Source of the DNA: Chara braunii
Taxonomy: Eukaryota > Streptophyta > Charophyceae > Charales > Characeae
Reading direction: 5' to 3'
Assembly: GCA_003427395.1 (NCBI GenBank)
Contig: BFEA01000307.1
Location: 1,434,095-1,474,102, forward strand
Length of the DNA stretch: 40,008 bases
Under the pieces are notes generated by a model, which was not told the origin of the DNA, ran no database searches, and was given only the letters and a program-made list of their open reading frames with translations. The position numbers and the translations under genes are program-made. Below, piece after piece: positions 1 to 10,514 of the stretch (the first letter of the stretch is position 1; each line of letters starts with the position of its first letter).

Positions 1-55
<55 letters not shown>
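1..55. repeat. (CA)n microsatellite
   Basis: Uninterrupted CA dinucleotides run from the window edge to about base 55, followed by short CG and CT runs to about base 85. The array is open at the left edge, so its length is unknown. Confidence 0.97.
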
Positions 56-57
<2 letters not shown>

Positions 58-205
58 GCGGACACATACGCACTCTCTCTCTCTCATAGTTCCAAGACCA
101 CAAAAAATGNAAGCAACAGACACGAATAACAAACTCACCGTCAGTCATCAAGGTGCGGTCGTTCGAAAGCCTTGCCGCTGCACAGTTCAAGCCTCAGCGT
201 CCAAC

Positions 206-555
206 ATTCCTGGGTGAGTGTGTGTGAGTGTGTGTTTGTGTGTATGCGCGAGTCTGTTATGTTCGCTATACAGAACTCACAACATGACTCAGCCAGACTG
301 TTTCGTCGGACTTCCACCAACTCATCAGGAGGTTGAACCCCGACAGTCCGGCAAAGATGAACTATACGGATGGCCAAGGACTCACAACTTTTGCATGTGC
401 GTGTGTGTGTGTGTGTGTCTGAGTGCGTGTGTGTGTCCGTGCTTGCATGTGTGCGTGCGTGCGTGCGTGCGTGCATGCGTGAGTGTGTGTGCGTGCGCGT
501 CCGTGCGTGTGTGTGTGCGTCCGTGTATGTGCGTGCGCGTCCGTGTGTGTGTGCC
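206..555. repeat. GT/GTGC-rich degenerate simple repeats
   Basis: Two GT-rich stretches (about 206-250 and 395-555) made of GT, GAGTGT and GTGC units. Long open frames here on both strands are only Cys/Val or His/Thr runs caused by the repeat, so no gene is called. Between them, 250-390 shows no recognisable feature. Confidence 0.9.
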
Positions 556-598
556 CAACGTAGAGCGAAGTCGTAGTCGTGCATAGCAGCGTAGAAGT

Positions 599-688
599 CA
601 GTCGAGTAGCTTGAGTGTCGAAAACAGGCGTCGACCCTAGAGTAGCGTAGCTCAGTCGAGTAGCTTTGTCGAACAGGCGTCGACTCTA
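599..688. repeat. imperfect tandem duplication, about 54-bp period
   Basis: The segment CAGTCGAGTAGCTT followed by an ACAGGCGTCGAC block occurs at about 599-635 and again at about 653-684, with a small indel between the copies. No coding meaning is seen. Confidence 0.75.
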
Positions 689-1184
689 ACTCGCCGTCCA
701 GTATACCTGCCCTCAAGTCCGCAGTGCGCGTGCCCCAGAAAGTAGTTTCTATATGTTGTAGCGGCGCTGGACGGGTAGCGCATCACGCGCAACCCCGGTA
801 CCGCGTGCGGTAGGGCCGGTAACACGCTTTGGTACCGGCGCTGGCGCATGGGCCCGGTACAGGCCCTGGCGTGGAGCCGCCCGCGACGGTTCAACTTCTA
901 AGAGCAAACGATCAGCAGACGATCGGGACCGTCGCGGAGTGTAAAATCGCAGGGCCCCGATCGTCTGGATGTCACAGGCCGAAAATTAGTGATAGTTATA
1001 TATGTAGGGATAATCGTGTCCAGATAGAATGAGATGGGGGAAAGATACACAGACGAAAGAGAGAGAAGGGAGAATAGACTTAGAATGGAGAAGAAGACAA
1101 TGCCCACTCCTGCTTCGGGCTCCCTCCTCGCTCGCCACCTCAATAATCAATAGTCCGAACACAAATCTGAAGTTTTATCTCAAT
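689..1184. other. non-coding, no gene recognised
   Basis: GC-rich to about 960, with repeated GGTACCG/GCCCGGTAC words, then A/G-rich. The only structure I see is an 11-bp inverted repeat: AGACGATCGGG at 917-927 and CCCGATCGTCT at 956-966, separated by a 28-base spacer. Confidence 0.6.
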
Positions 1185-1403
1185 GTGCCACGTGGCACGT
1201 CAATCAGTCCTCATCAGCGAGCTGGAGCACTCTCGACGTCGAAATAACCAGGTCCGTATCTATGATCGCCCCACAGTCATGAACTCCTCCCCAGTGACGA
1301 TGAATCAGAACAGCAATAACAGTCACGTAGCCTCGCCACATCAGCAACAGTATACGTGGCAGCGGCCACGTCAGCGGCGGCGCGTGGCAGCTGCCACGTC
1401 AGC
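1185..1403. promoter_or_regulatory. cluster of palindromic CACGTG / CCACGTCA motifs
   Basis: A perfect 14-bp palindrome centred on CACGTG (GTGCCACGTGGCAC) lies at 1185-1198. GCCACGTCAGC occurs at 1365-1375 and 1393-1403, and GTGGCAGCTGCCAC at 1384-1397 is a second perfect palindrome. In plants CACGTG (G-box) and CCACGTCA-type cores are bZIP/bHLH sites. No gene is seen next to them, so a regulatory role is only a possibility. They could equally be part of a repeat's U3-like region. Confidence 0.3.
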
Positions 1404-2175
1404 ATGCCCAGAAGACAATTGCTAGCCAGCCACCATCCCGAGCCAGCAGCGCGTCGCCGTAGTCGTCCAAGTGCCAGCATAGAGCCAGCGTCCAGCCAGC
1501 ATCGCAGCGTCGCGCTAGCGTCGTAGTCAACGCTTGAAGTCAGCATTGACGCAAGACCAAATGTTCGCCAAGCTAAGAGGTCCAGGCTTATGTAGCGTTG
1601 ATGCAGGGTCTGGACCCCAGTTGCTGTTTCCCTCGGCCGTCGAGATCTCAAGGCAAATGACGGTCCAGATAGGCCTGAAACCGAACTCCCTGTGGTCTTG
1701 ATGCTGTCTGGGTACCTGCGCACAACAAGTGAGTGTATCCGACCAAGGGCCTGGGCGTGGTACCTTTGACAGTTGACTTAGACTGTTGACTTTCCCAGGG
1801 CAGTGCGTGGTCACACTGCCTGGCACAGGCCGAGTTCGGCCTGTGTTGTCTGGGCTCCGTTCTAGGCCCAGACTTGCTGCAGAACACGGGTTACTGCAAG
1901 GACAAACGAAGCAGACAAACGGTGCATTCAGGATATCTCAGCCGATGCAGAAAACAGAGAAGCATTTAGGACATCAAAGTTGTGTTGCACAAGCGTCCCT
2001 CCCAGCAAATGCTGTACGCGCCATTGAGGGGGGGGGTGTTTTTGCGGGTTTAGGGGTATGGGGGGTTGCCCCTTCAGGACAACCAGGGGGTCTAAAAACT
2101 GGTGCCAGGACCAGGTGCAGAGACGCGTGACTCCTTCCACTCCCGCCGGCCTGATTGCGAAGTCCTTGAGAAAAA
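1404..2175. other. non-coding; possible LTR flank of gypsy-1
   Basis: No protein domain is recognisable on either strand. It lies immediately beyond the C-terminal tail of the minus-strand gypsy-1 element, which is where the 3' LTR should be. A run of nine or more G at about 2029-2037 is present, but I could not fix LTR ends or a duplicate copy in this window. Confidence 0.4.
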
Positions 2176-2800
2176 TCACAGTTTACCTGTCAAATTCCCA
2201 TATTCCCCTACGTGCCTGCTTATAATGTGAGACAATGTGAGGCACACTCTCACGTACTCGCTCTTTGGGGGACCACCTATACCCTTCCGGGTCTTGCTAC
2301 TGCCATCTGACTCTGAGCCGTTGACTGGGTTGCCCTCTTCTATTGGTTCAAAGTTCAATTTAATCCACTATTCTATCAGCGTCAGAAAATATGTCCATGT
2401 CAGGCAGGGTCACTGATTGTCGCAAAGGGAAGGACTTTCACAAGTCAACGGTCAACAGCATTGAGGCATGGAAGACTGGATAAGTGCGTAGGCGTGATGG
2501 CCGACCACGAACCCTGAAGGTCTGCAGTGCTCACTAGCCTGCTATACCATCCTGACTGGCATGTCCAATGTTTTCGGTCACTTTCTGCATGTCTTTCTCA
2601 AACTTCACTGCAAACTCACAAGTGCCGGCTGGTGGTTTTCGAATCTGGTCAGGATTCAGACAGTCTATAGGTCTTTGTGGCTTCCATCCCTTATGCAGCA
2701 TGTGGGGTGTCCTGTTAGTTGACAGATGTACCGAGTTACTATACACACTGGCTACCTTTGGCAGGCGGTTGTCCCAGTCTATTCAATCGGGTCTCATATA
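2176..2800 (-). pseudogene. gypsy-1 integrase C-terminal region and tail
   Basis: Minus-strand translation gives the conserved integrase segment DWDNRLPKVASVYSNS, then a TP-H-LHKGWKPQRP block, matching the 'W-LPL-ASVYNN-H-STG-TPN-L-GWKP' pattern also present in gypsy-4 at about 28.2 kb. After stops near 2530, the frame PVFHASMLL resembles the 'HPVFHVSLL' tail that precedes a chromodomain or C-terminal extension. An acidic NFEPIEEGNPVNGSESDGSS stretch follows, to about 2250. The piece is interrupted by stops, so it is a pseudogene. It would have been the last part of gypsy-1 pol. Confidence 0.8.
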
Positions 2801-3099
2801 CATACAAAAAGACACATATACTTGCACAAGTTGCTGTTGCTCCCCCACGAACATAACGTCCCTATCACTGGTCAAGGGGTGGACGTTATTGCAATGAACC
2901 CCGCAATTCCAAACCAATCCGACATGCATGATGCGAGCATACACATGGGAGTTCACACCACACTCGAGAGGTGACATGAGGATAAACGCCTGAATTCCAC
3001 TCAAAAAATATGATAAACTACAAATGGAGAGTTCAGATGTCCCGCAGTGTTGGCCACAACCCAACACCACAACCCGACTTGAGGTAGGTACCCAACTTC

Positions 3100-3103
<4 letters not shown>

Positions 3104-3184
<81 letters not shown>

Positions 3185-3198
3185 TGTGTGTGTGTGTN

Positions 3199-3291
<93 letters not shown>
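3104..3291. repeat. (CT)n / (GT)n compound microsatellite
   Basis: CT runs at 3104-3180 and 3199-3253 are separated by a short GT run holding one undetermined base (3198). A (GT)n run follows at about 3259-3291. The array lies in the DNA that separates two integrase pieces of gypsy-1. Leu/Ser-rich open frames over it are artefacts. The length may be misassembled because of the N. Confidence 0.96.
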
Positions 3292-3292
<1 letters not shown>

Positions 3293-3299
3293 CTTGGAT

Positions 3300-3871
3300 C
3301 TACCCTGAATGCTACTGCGATGTCCTGGGCGACTATGGCTGCCGTCTTCCTCCTCCCTACTATCCTAGCTATGCTTGACTATTGCTGCCAGGGCGCTTGC
3401 TTCCTCCCCCGGCGCCCGTCCTTCGTCCATTGCACAAGCAACTAGCAGTGCTTCCGCAACTTTGCGAGCGAACAACTGCATTGGTCTGGCACTGTAGCAG
3501 CTAAATATAGTTGCAGTTGAATGTTTGTGCCTGCTTCGGACCGGTACCGGTCGCCCGCAGCCTCTGCCTCACCAAAATTTGTGTCTCCGGGAGTCTCCGG
3601 ACTTTCTTGGGATGCTGCTGCAAAATTAGACTTGGGACTGGACTTCCTCCGCAGGTATCAACAGACTTTTACCAACCTGCGACGTTTCGGTACCCAACAT
3701 CTACCGACCTACAATGCTTCAACCTGCGGACCCTAAGACCTACCCTACCGGGCCAGCCTGGGACCAGGACCAACTGGGACCTTGGGACCGGGATTCTTAG
3801 GACTGACTGCGTGAAATCCTTTCACTATCCTTGATCCTGTGTGCAAACAACTTTCAGATTACTCATTCTGT
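3300..3871. other. non-coding block inside gypsy-1, no gene recognised
   Basis: This block separates the two gypsy-1 integrase pieces where the catalytic core should be. GGTACC/CCGGTACCGG words recur at about 3540-3560. I see no domain on either strand. Confidence 0.45.
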
Positions 3872-4114
3872 TCAGGCTTCTGCTGGCAAAGGAACACATT
3901 CTGCATATTTGCTAAACTGGTTTACTATGACCATGACTTGACTGTTTCCATTCCGACTTTTTACTTTGGCATCCATAAAGTGTATCGATACCGATTCACG
4001 GACTCCAGAGGGAATAGGTAGTGGTCTTCGTAGTCCTAGTGGAGCTTGGGTCATACTCCTGTTCCTTTGGCATACTTCACACTCCTGTACATAGGTTATG
4101 CAATCTGACTTCAT
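3872..4114 (-). pseudogene. gypsy-1 integrase zinc finger and core start
   Basis: The minus-strand frame reads YVQECEVCQRNR, the CxxC half of the HHCC integrase zinc-binding domain. It is followed by PLGL-RPLPIP and VMVIVNQFSKYAECVPLP, the standard opening of the gypsy integrase catalytic core. The frame ends at a stop right after 'PLPAEA', and the rest of the DDE core is absent. The normal 'D' of the 'VDRFSKY' signature is N here (VNQFSKY). Part of gypsy-1, non-functional. Confidence 0.88.
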
Positions 4115-4129
4115 AGCTGGCCATATGTA

Positions 4130-5374
4130 GGAGCACAGTAAGCTACCATAAGTCTTCCTTCAATGAAAGTCTGTCTCTGAGTCGTATGCTTCCTCTAGAA
4201 TCAGACTCTTGACTTCTTCAGTGGCAGGGAGACACAGTTTGTCTTCATCACTTGCTGTGAGAAAAAGTAATCTGTTTGCTATCCTATACTCTGAAACGGA
4301 TTCACCCAAGTACGCGACTGTCGCAGTTCCCAGGGCTCGATCCCTAGTTCCCTATCGTACCCGTGTACAGTACAGACTGACCAGTGTGAGCTTGAACCCG
4401 TGACCTATCCCCTAAAGCTGTCTTTTTGGGGCTGCTGTACATATGTGGGTTGTGTGGTTTCGATCCGCTTACCTCTGTTTTAGGAGTCGTAGGGTAGGCC
4501 TGGTCGTAGCTGCTACAGTACCGAAAGGTCAAAGTAGGTCGTAGCTGCTACAGTACCGAAGGGTGACGTAGGTTAGACTAGGTCATTCTAGAACAGTCTA
4601 CTCTGCCCCTTCGTGAATCCTAGGTAGCAGTCTGTAGGCAAGTGGTCAAGTGGGCAGTCCTACCTAAGTCCAGTCAGCAGGCCCCAGTCCCGTGTCTACC
4701 TATCCTAGTCAGCGAGTACCAAGTGGGACTGAGCACATCTGGGCCTGGGTCGACAGGACCAGACCAGCTGCATGACCAAGTATAAATAAAGAGGCAGCAT
4801 CATTACATTCATTCATTCTGCCTGTGAGCCGTGCGGAAGCGCTGTCGGTGTCTTGTGTACGAAGGTCTGCAGGTGCCCGTTAACGAAGAGGGCTAAGAGG
4901 AGGAAGATCGGCCATAGCCGATAGTTAGTTAGTAGAGGAGAGAGACGGCGGCCATAGCCGCCATGTCAGCAAGATTAGTGTGTGTGTGTGTGTGTGTGTA
5001 TGAGTGTGTTCAGTTGTGTCTGTGTGTGCGCGACATCCAGGGAGATCCAGAGTTGCGTGTGTGCGAACAAGTTGCCGAGTGTACAGTGATCGGCCATAAC
5101 CGATTGAGCCAAGTTTGAATCTGAACTGTGTTTTTTTTGGCCTCATTATCTCTGAGCTTTGTGTGGGCACTAAGGCGCCAGTGTGATCGTCATCTGTTCG
5201 TGCATGTGCTGGATGTCGAAGGAGACAAGTCTGATTGCAACTCAGGCCACTCATATGGATTCCACCTTGCGCTATAATCTCGTTCTAGACAGGGTCTACA
5301 TCGTAAGCTTCTCTAATATTCTGCTGCAGGTTCTCTCCTGTATATCAGTAGATGGTAATCATTCCAAAGAAATC
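4130..5374. other. non-coding insert in gypsy-1, LTR-like
   Basis: This 1.2-kb block sits between the RNase H end and the integrase zinc finger of gypsy-1, and I see no convincing protein in most of it. It has a 24-bp direct repeat (GGTCGTAGCTGCTACAGTAC core) at 4502-4525 and 4537-4560, a TATA-like box at 4781, a (GT)n run at about 4978-4999 and short palindromes with a CATAG core (CGGCCATAGCCG at about 4909 and 4949). This composition resembles a solo LTR inserted in the element, but I could not locate matching termini or a target duplication. The right-hand part (about 5200-5374) may still be gypsy-1 linker. Confidence 0.4.
4781..4790 (+). promoter_or_regulatory. TATA-like box in LTR-like block
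   Basis: TATAAATAAA in a GC-balanced context, followed about 25-35 bases downstream by a CATTCATTCATT stretch. It would fit the promoter of a solo LTR. No transcript evidence exists in the sequence itself. Confidence 0.3.
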
Positions 5375-5621
5375 TGCTCTCCTAGATAGTGCATCAGTGA
5401 TAACATTGTACTTCCCTTTCACTGATTTCGGCTCCAGGTCAAATTTGTCTCTCTCTCTACCCCACCTAGCGAGTTTAGCAGACATTCGAGCCTGCATCTT
5501 CAGCGACCATTAGGTCCCACGATCTGAGTAGACTTCAAAGTGTCTTTACAGCAGATGATGGCACACGTTGGTACAAATCTGCAATGGCCCTCACTAAGGA
5601 GGCCCTCCAATTGCTGAAGTA
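5375..5621 (-). pseudogene. gypsy-1 RNase H, C-terminal half
   Basis: Minus-strand reading gives LL-RHFEVYSDRGT, then RMSAKLARWGRERDKFDLE and GKYNVITDALSRRADF, the classic end of gypsy RNase H ('HFEVYSDH..L..W..F.FE...KGKYNVVADALSRR'). There are stops within the 'LL-RHF' and 'RGT-W' junctions. The catalytic Asp of 'YSD' and the 'DALSRR' Asp are still present. The N-terminal half lies at 7582-7823, beyond the inserted LINE. Confidence 0.9.
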
Positions 5622-7581
5622 ACTGTTAGGCCAGGGACGACTTCTGGGCCCGGGTCGTGAGGGCCTGGTGCCAACTCCCACTGCCTGACAAACCCCCACC
5701 GACTAGATGGGAGGAAGTGATGCATCAGCCCCTTTTTGGGAACAGGAGGAGTACAGACCGGTGCGGCAGGGTGTATTGCAGCTCAGACAACCCGTGGAGC
5801 AGCTGGGTCAAAAAAGGCATAATCAGAATAAAGAACATATGGGACTCGGGGAAGGGGGACTGGAAAACAGTGCCGCAAGTGAGGGCCATACTAAAGCACT
5901 GTCACAATGTTGAAGAGAACATTGAAGTGTTGATCTTTTCTATCCCCTTAGACTGGGTGCGCGTCGTGCGCAAAGGGCCGTGGTTGGCAGAAGGAGACTG
6001 GGTAGCTGCCCTGGGCGACCCGGAAAGTGTAGGAAATGTGGTGGAGGCGCGCACGGACAAAACGCTGATTAACCTCTTCCACATAAGCAAAGATAATGTG
6101 CTCAATCGGTACACCCCAGAGGTGATGAGATGGTGGAGGAGTGCGGACCTGCACAGGATCCGCATGCTGCGGGATAAGGATATATGGATTGCATACGAGC
6201 CAAATACCCCTGTGGCAGAGCCCCTTTGACCCCGAGGAGTGGCAGTGGACTCCTACACAAAAAATCAGGTCGGAGGAGAATGTAAAGTTGTGTACCTTAA
6301 CTGTGAAGGCTGCGTACCAGCTGCTGCGACCAAAGGTGAACATAAAAGAGACGGTAAAGACCCGATGGAGGTCTCATTTGAACGTAGGGATTGACGCGAT
6401 CCGCCCCATCTGATGTTCACCACCACAAGGTCTAGGCCAGCAAAGATGGCCTCGCTACAGTGGCAGATAGAGCATCGCTGCCTGCCCACAAACGACTGGC
6501 TGATAGATCAAACATATCTAGAACAGAAGGGGCGGGCGCTACCATGGTGTAAATCGTGCCACACTGCCTTCCCCCCCCGTAGGACTCCAGAAACCACAGA
6601 GCACATATTCATGCAGTGCCCGGGGGCTGTCCTCACATGGCGATGGTGGGATAGGATCTGAACCCTGCTGGACACTGGGTCCACCTGGCCATGGGATTGG
6701 AGGGCCATATTATGCTAGGCATGGTCCTCCCCCATGGACAGCACTTTTGAAAACAACATGTTTATGATAAGGACGAAGGCGGTCATGTGGACCCTCTGGA
6801 GGAAACCTTGTCTACATGCCATTGAGGGGGTCCGCACAGGTGGGGAGGAGGCAACAGACATGATAAAACAATGTACACAACAAGAATTCATGGTGCAGTG
6901 GCATAAAGTTGAAAACAAACTGGAGTTGCTGTACTCGTCAAAAGACATAATACAAGTGCTTCATCAATTCTCTGGGGACTGGTTGGGCAGTGAGAACAGG
7001 GGTCGGATCGCCTTCGTCAGATGGGACGGCAGGCCCACCCAGGAGTGTAACCTGGAAGAGTTCACGAGAGACTACCATATCTGCTTCAGAGACTGGACTA
7101 CGGTGGGTCAGGATATCCCGCTCCGACCACCTACAGAATTTCCCGACCCCTTCCCGCCCCAGCAGCTGGCAATGGTGGAGATGCAATGGTATGTAGCAGA
7201 TTGAGCAAGATCACAGGTAGAAGGGGCCAAGGAAGGACGGGGCAGGTCCACAAGAGGAAGACACTTGGGTCATATTGAACAAGCGGTATAGGGAGGGCTG
7301 ATAGCTGGTCATGGGAGGCCGTGTTATTCAGAAGAAGCAGGGCGTAGCTGCTAGGGAAACGAGAGTGATCTGGCAGTCTGGTGCAGGCCGAAGAGGCGGC
7401 CCCACGCCCCAAAGTGTGCTGTTGTCAACACATTTATCATAACCCTGCACAGTCAATCCCCTGGAAACAGGACAATCAATGCTGGCAGGCCTTCTGATGT
7501 ACAGTGGGACGCTGGACCCGCTTTCCAGCAGGTGCTGCTCCCCACCAATAGATCGGAGCACCCAGGATCTTGCTAGGAGGG
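5621..7581 (+). mobile_element. 5'-truncated LINE inserted in gypsy-1 RNase H
   Basis: A plus-strand LINE tail interrupts gypsy-1. The gypsy RNase H frame stops near 7582 after 'NVVGST' and resumes near 5621, so this block is an insertion. It begins inside the post-RT region, so endonuclease and RT are missing. It has no clear poly(A) tail, and only about 3 bases (GTA) are shared at the two ends, so the exact boundaries and any target duplication are uncertain. Bases 7205-7581 would be its 3' UTR, where I see no motif. Confidence 0.75.
5657..7204 (+). pseudogene. LINE post-RT domain and zf-RVT tail
   Basis: The frame at 5657-6229 contains the motif 'W-EVMHQPLFGN' and SSWVKKGIIRIKNIWD, the same block seen in LINE-C ('EEVLRQPLFCNP', 'WVERGVWQVKHLW') and LINE-D ('QEVLSQMLFENP', 'WVEKGVSRIKDIWD'). 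After frame changes near 6230 and 6410, a zf-RVT-like zinc finger appears at 6413-6661: WCKSC ... TTEHIFMQCPGAVLTWRWW (C-x2-C, H-x4-C). The last segment, 6734-7204 (156 aa), holds the WTLWRK motif typical of the LINE C-terminus and ends at TGA. Breaks between segments make it a pseudogene. Confidence 0.85.
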
Positions 7582-8025
7582 GTAGAGCCTACTACATTCT
7601 CTAATGGTATTCTCTTGGACACAGACTCTACCAGTTTTCAATCATCTTGCTGGAGCACCACCCCTACCCGATACCGGCTAGCATCTGTGGCCACCACAAA
7701 TGGCAATGAAGAACGTGCAATTTTCAAAACTGAATACTCTATCATTGCCTTCTTCAGTTTCTTGAACGATGAGGTCAGTCCTTGTCCCATAGCCATATGG
7801 CCTCTTTCTTTAGCAGTGTGCAAAATGGTGCACCTATTTTGGTGAAGTTCCTAATGAACTTCCTATGGTAGTTTGCCAGTTCTAGGAATAAGCGCAACTT
7901 TGTGAGGTTCTGGGCGCCGGCCAATCGTAGTGTCTTCTGGCTATACCCCATCTCCATCTACGACATGATAACAGACGACTCGTTGCCCACTCACACTTCT
8001 TTGGATACACCTCAGCCAAAGTATC
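7582..8025 (-). pseudogene. gypsy-1 RT end and RNase H start
   Basis: Minus-strand translation from about 8025 gives LAEVYPKKCEWATSRLLS (RT 'KCEFA' motif), then after a frameshift LRLFLELANYHRKFIRNF (the 'LR.FLGL.NYYR.FI..F' end of RT). A second frame, overlapping near 7800, gives LPFVVATDASRYRVGVVLQQ, the start of RNase H with its first catalytic Asp (TDAS). The coding stops matching at 'NVVGST', exactly where the plus-strand LINE begins. The N-terminal RT, including YxDD, is missing beyond 8025. Confidence 0.9.
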
Positions 8026-9064
8026 TGTATTGCAATTGTATTACAACTTCTATTCCGTCCTTTTTTCTTTTTTACTTTTTTGAGCTGGGGCTGCCTACCA
8101 CCTTGCTCAGACCTGGCCCAGTCAGGCTACCCAAGTGGGTTCCCTGGCAGGTCAAGAGGGCAATCCAAGGTCTCAGAGACATAAACATAGGTGAGTTCAA
8201 GCATAAACAAATCACTCCCTCCCTTCCTCCCTCCCTGCCCCACAATGCTGCCACTTGGCTAACAGCTCTCGACACTGCAACGGCCCTAACTTCAGCAAAT
8301 CACGCACAGTTATTAGCATGGAAATGGAAACGGTGATGACAGGACATGACCATTGCAGTAGCGTCTTGACAGCAGTGCTCTCGTCAGAATATGTTTAGCG
8401 GTAAGAACATCTCCGAAAAGCGCTGTCTCTGTACGCACAACCAGCAGCAACAGGAAAACCCAAACACACCTTTCATAAGTTTGTGCAAAAGAAGACTCAT
8501 TGATCCTCAGTGAGATGGCAGATTGACCAAATTACCACAGAGGCAGACATGCGGGCCTGAAAGCAGACTCCGCGGTAGTAAACACAGTACATCAGGTGGC
8601 GGAGAACAACAATTGCATTTCAAACGTTGCTTTCTTATGTGGGAGCGAGAGAGAGAGGTGTAAGTGTGTTATAGGCTATATAGTATATCCAGTCTTAGAC
8701 CGCGATTCATTTGGGGAGGAGAAGTGGGGGGGGGGGGAAGGGGAAGGGGGACTGTATGGTGAGAAATTGTGGACAGTAATAGTAAATGCATACTCAGATC
8801 ACAATCCCCTGGATGTATAGACTCATTCAGTGGAGCAAGCCTAGGAGTAAGTATGCCCTAAGACATTATTGGGCACCTTTAAACCTGCCTTTAAATTAAC
8901 ACACACAACTGCTTTTGAAATAACAGCAACGAGAAAATACAGAAACCTAACAGGCTATGGCCCTAACATCCAGTCCGAGCTTTAGGAGTTCATGCAGCCA
9001 CCATTCCAGCACTCTTTGAACTACACTTCCAACAACCCAATAAAAGCAAGATGCACAGAGCTAG

Positions 9065-9112
9065 AGTAGTTCTTCTTCCTCCTCCTCCTCCTCCTCGTCC
9101 TCCTCCTCTAGT
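9065..9112. repeat. (TCC)n-rich microsatellite
   Basis: TTC and TCC trinucleotides, interrupted once by CGTCC. A related CTG/CTC run lies at about 9745-9770. Confidence 0.9.
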
Positions 9113-9427
9113 CTTTGGTTGTCTGGCAGCCTTAGCTGTCATCTTTCTCTTCCTCCTCCCTTCTTCCTGGTGCTCTACTGCTACCGCATAACACCAGAGG
9201 ATCTGAGATTATGAGTGTGCCATCATGCACCTGATGCTGGAAAGTGCCTAGCTTGCACTGTACGTTTAGAAATATCTGCCTATCCTGCTGGGGATTCAAC
9301 TTCCTGCAGACCACAAAAGGCACCAACCATCCTCTTTCCAGGATTCTGACCGAAGGCGGTGTGGAAGGCTGCACTCACCTAGCTGCCCACTTCTTCAGCA
9401 CAGAGAGAGAAATAAACAGGAGGGAGA

Positions 9428-9440
9428 GAGAGACAGACAA

Positions 9441-9487
<47 letters not shown>
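9428..9487. repeat. (ACAG)n tetranucleotide microsatellite
   Basis: About 14 units of ACAG with a few ACAA variants at both ends, followed by GA-rich DNA to 9565. Confidence 0.95.
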
Positions 9488-9488
<1 letters not shown>

Positions 9489-10514
9489 TAATAAACAGGG
9501 TTGAAAAGGCTAGAGAGAGAGAAGGGAGAGGGGTGAGAGAGAGAGAGAGAGGAGAAGAAGAAGAAGGCTAGCTTAGAGACGCTGCAAGATGAACCTTTGC
9601 TGATGTATTAGACTAAGAATTCGACAGTCTGGCTATGCAGAACTGCTACCAAAGCATGAGATTTTCACTGTCTACTAGACTGCCTGTTGTGGCTTCACAG
9701 CAGGAAATATGTCATGCAGTACATTTGTCTTGTTCTTCTCATTTGCTGCTGCTGCTCCTCCTCCTCCTCCACTAATCAGATGTATTGCCATGTAGCACAC
9801 TTTCTTTTTATTACCAAAAAAAAAAAAAACTGGAAACGGGATCCAACGTCCCTTAAATCTGATGTACTCATTCCATGCTTCTCCCCATTACGGTCGAGAG
9901 AACCTGAGACAGCGGGCATTGATTACTACCTCATTGGGAGGATTTACCACTGCTCTGCCCCTTCTTTTCACAATGTTAGTGGCTGCTGTTTACCGAAATT
10001 TCCTGACAGCATTAATTGCTTGCCAATGGAAGGTTTAACTGCCAGCTCCTTACTTGATTCTTGTACTTCTTGCTCCATCCTTGTACTCTGTTCTTCGCTA
10101 TTTCTATTGTCATTTTGTCTAAATTTGAAGTGTGAGCTACTTCCCTGAGCCTCTCCTCCCAGTCCACTGAACTGGACTGTCAAAACTCTCTTAATATAAC
10201 TATTAGATTAGATAGAAATTGCTCACTGACCTTTATGATTGCTCCTTTCCTAACCCTGCCTCCATGGAGAGCTCCACTGTCGCCGTTGACTTTCTGTGGA
10301 GGTTCCTGTTGCTTCACGCCTATCACCGGGTTAGATCGGATCCCAGATCTTCCATAGAAGCTTGTTCCTTTCTACCGCCGTGATCTTACCGTTCAAAAGC
10401 CATTCCTCCTGAAACCGTCTGTAACTGAAATCGAGGGCCTGTCGTTCCTACAATTGACCATTTGTGTCGGTTCTCTGCACGGGGATAACCTTGTAATGGC
10501 TTTTGTTATCAGGC

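Larger units (their letters stand above)
2176..8025 (-). mobile_element. gypsy-1: degraded Ty3/gypsy element, interrupted
   Basis: On the minus strand, pieces of one gypsy pol occur in the correct order from high to low coordinate: end of RT and start of RNase H (8025-7582), rest of RNase H (5621-5375), integrase zinc finger and start of core (4114-3872), integrase C-terminal part (2800-2534) and a C-terminal tail (to about 2176). The gaps are filled by a plus-strand LINE fragment at 5621-7581, by about 1.2 kb of non-coding DNA at 4130-5375, and by microsatellite-containing DNA at 2900-3870. No LTR pair was found, and the RT N-terminus, protease and gag are missing. Every piece has stops or frameshifts, so the element is long dead. 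Confidence 0.85.
8026..10510. other. 2.5 kb without recognisable genes
   Basis: I find no protein domain on either strand. The block holds pyrimidine-rich stretches (8040-8100, 8215-8240), a G-rich run at 8727-8755, a TCC repeat near 9070, the ACAG array near 9440, GA-rich DNA at 9515-9565, a CTG/CTC run near 9745 and an A13 run at about 9817. A minus-strand frame of 71 codons at 9968-10183 is Gln/Ser-rich and matches nothing I know. It could be repeat-derived. Confidence 0.5.

Noticed and set aside
141-716. Long open frames on both strands over the GT/AC repeats
   Set aside because: The translations are His/Thr or Cys/Val runs produced by the dinucleotide repeat. No non-repeat protein sequence supports them.
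3024-3445. Ser/Leu-rich open frames over the CT microsatellite
   Set aside because: Caused by (CT)n in all frames. They include an undetermined base and have no start context.
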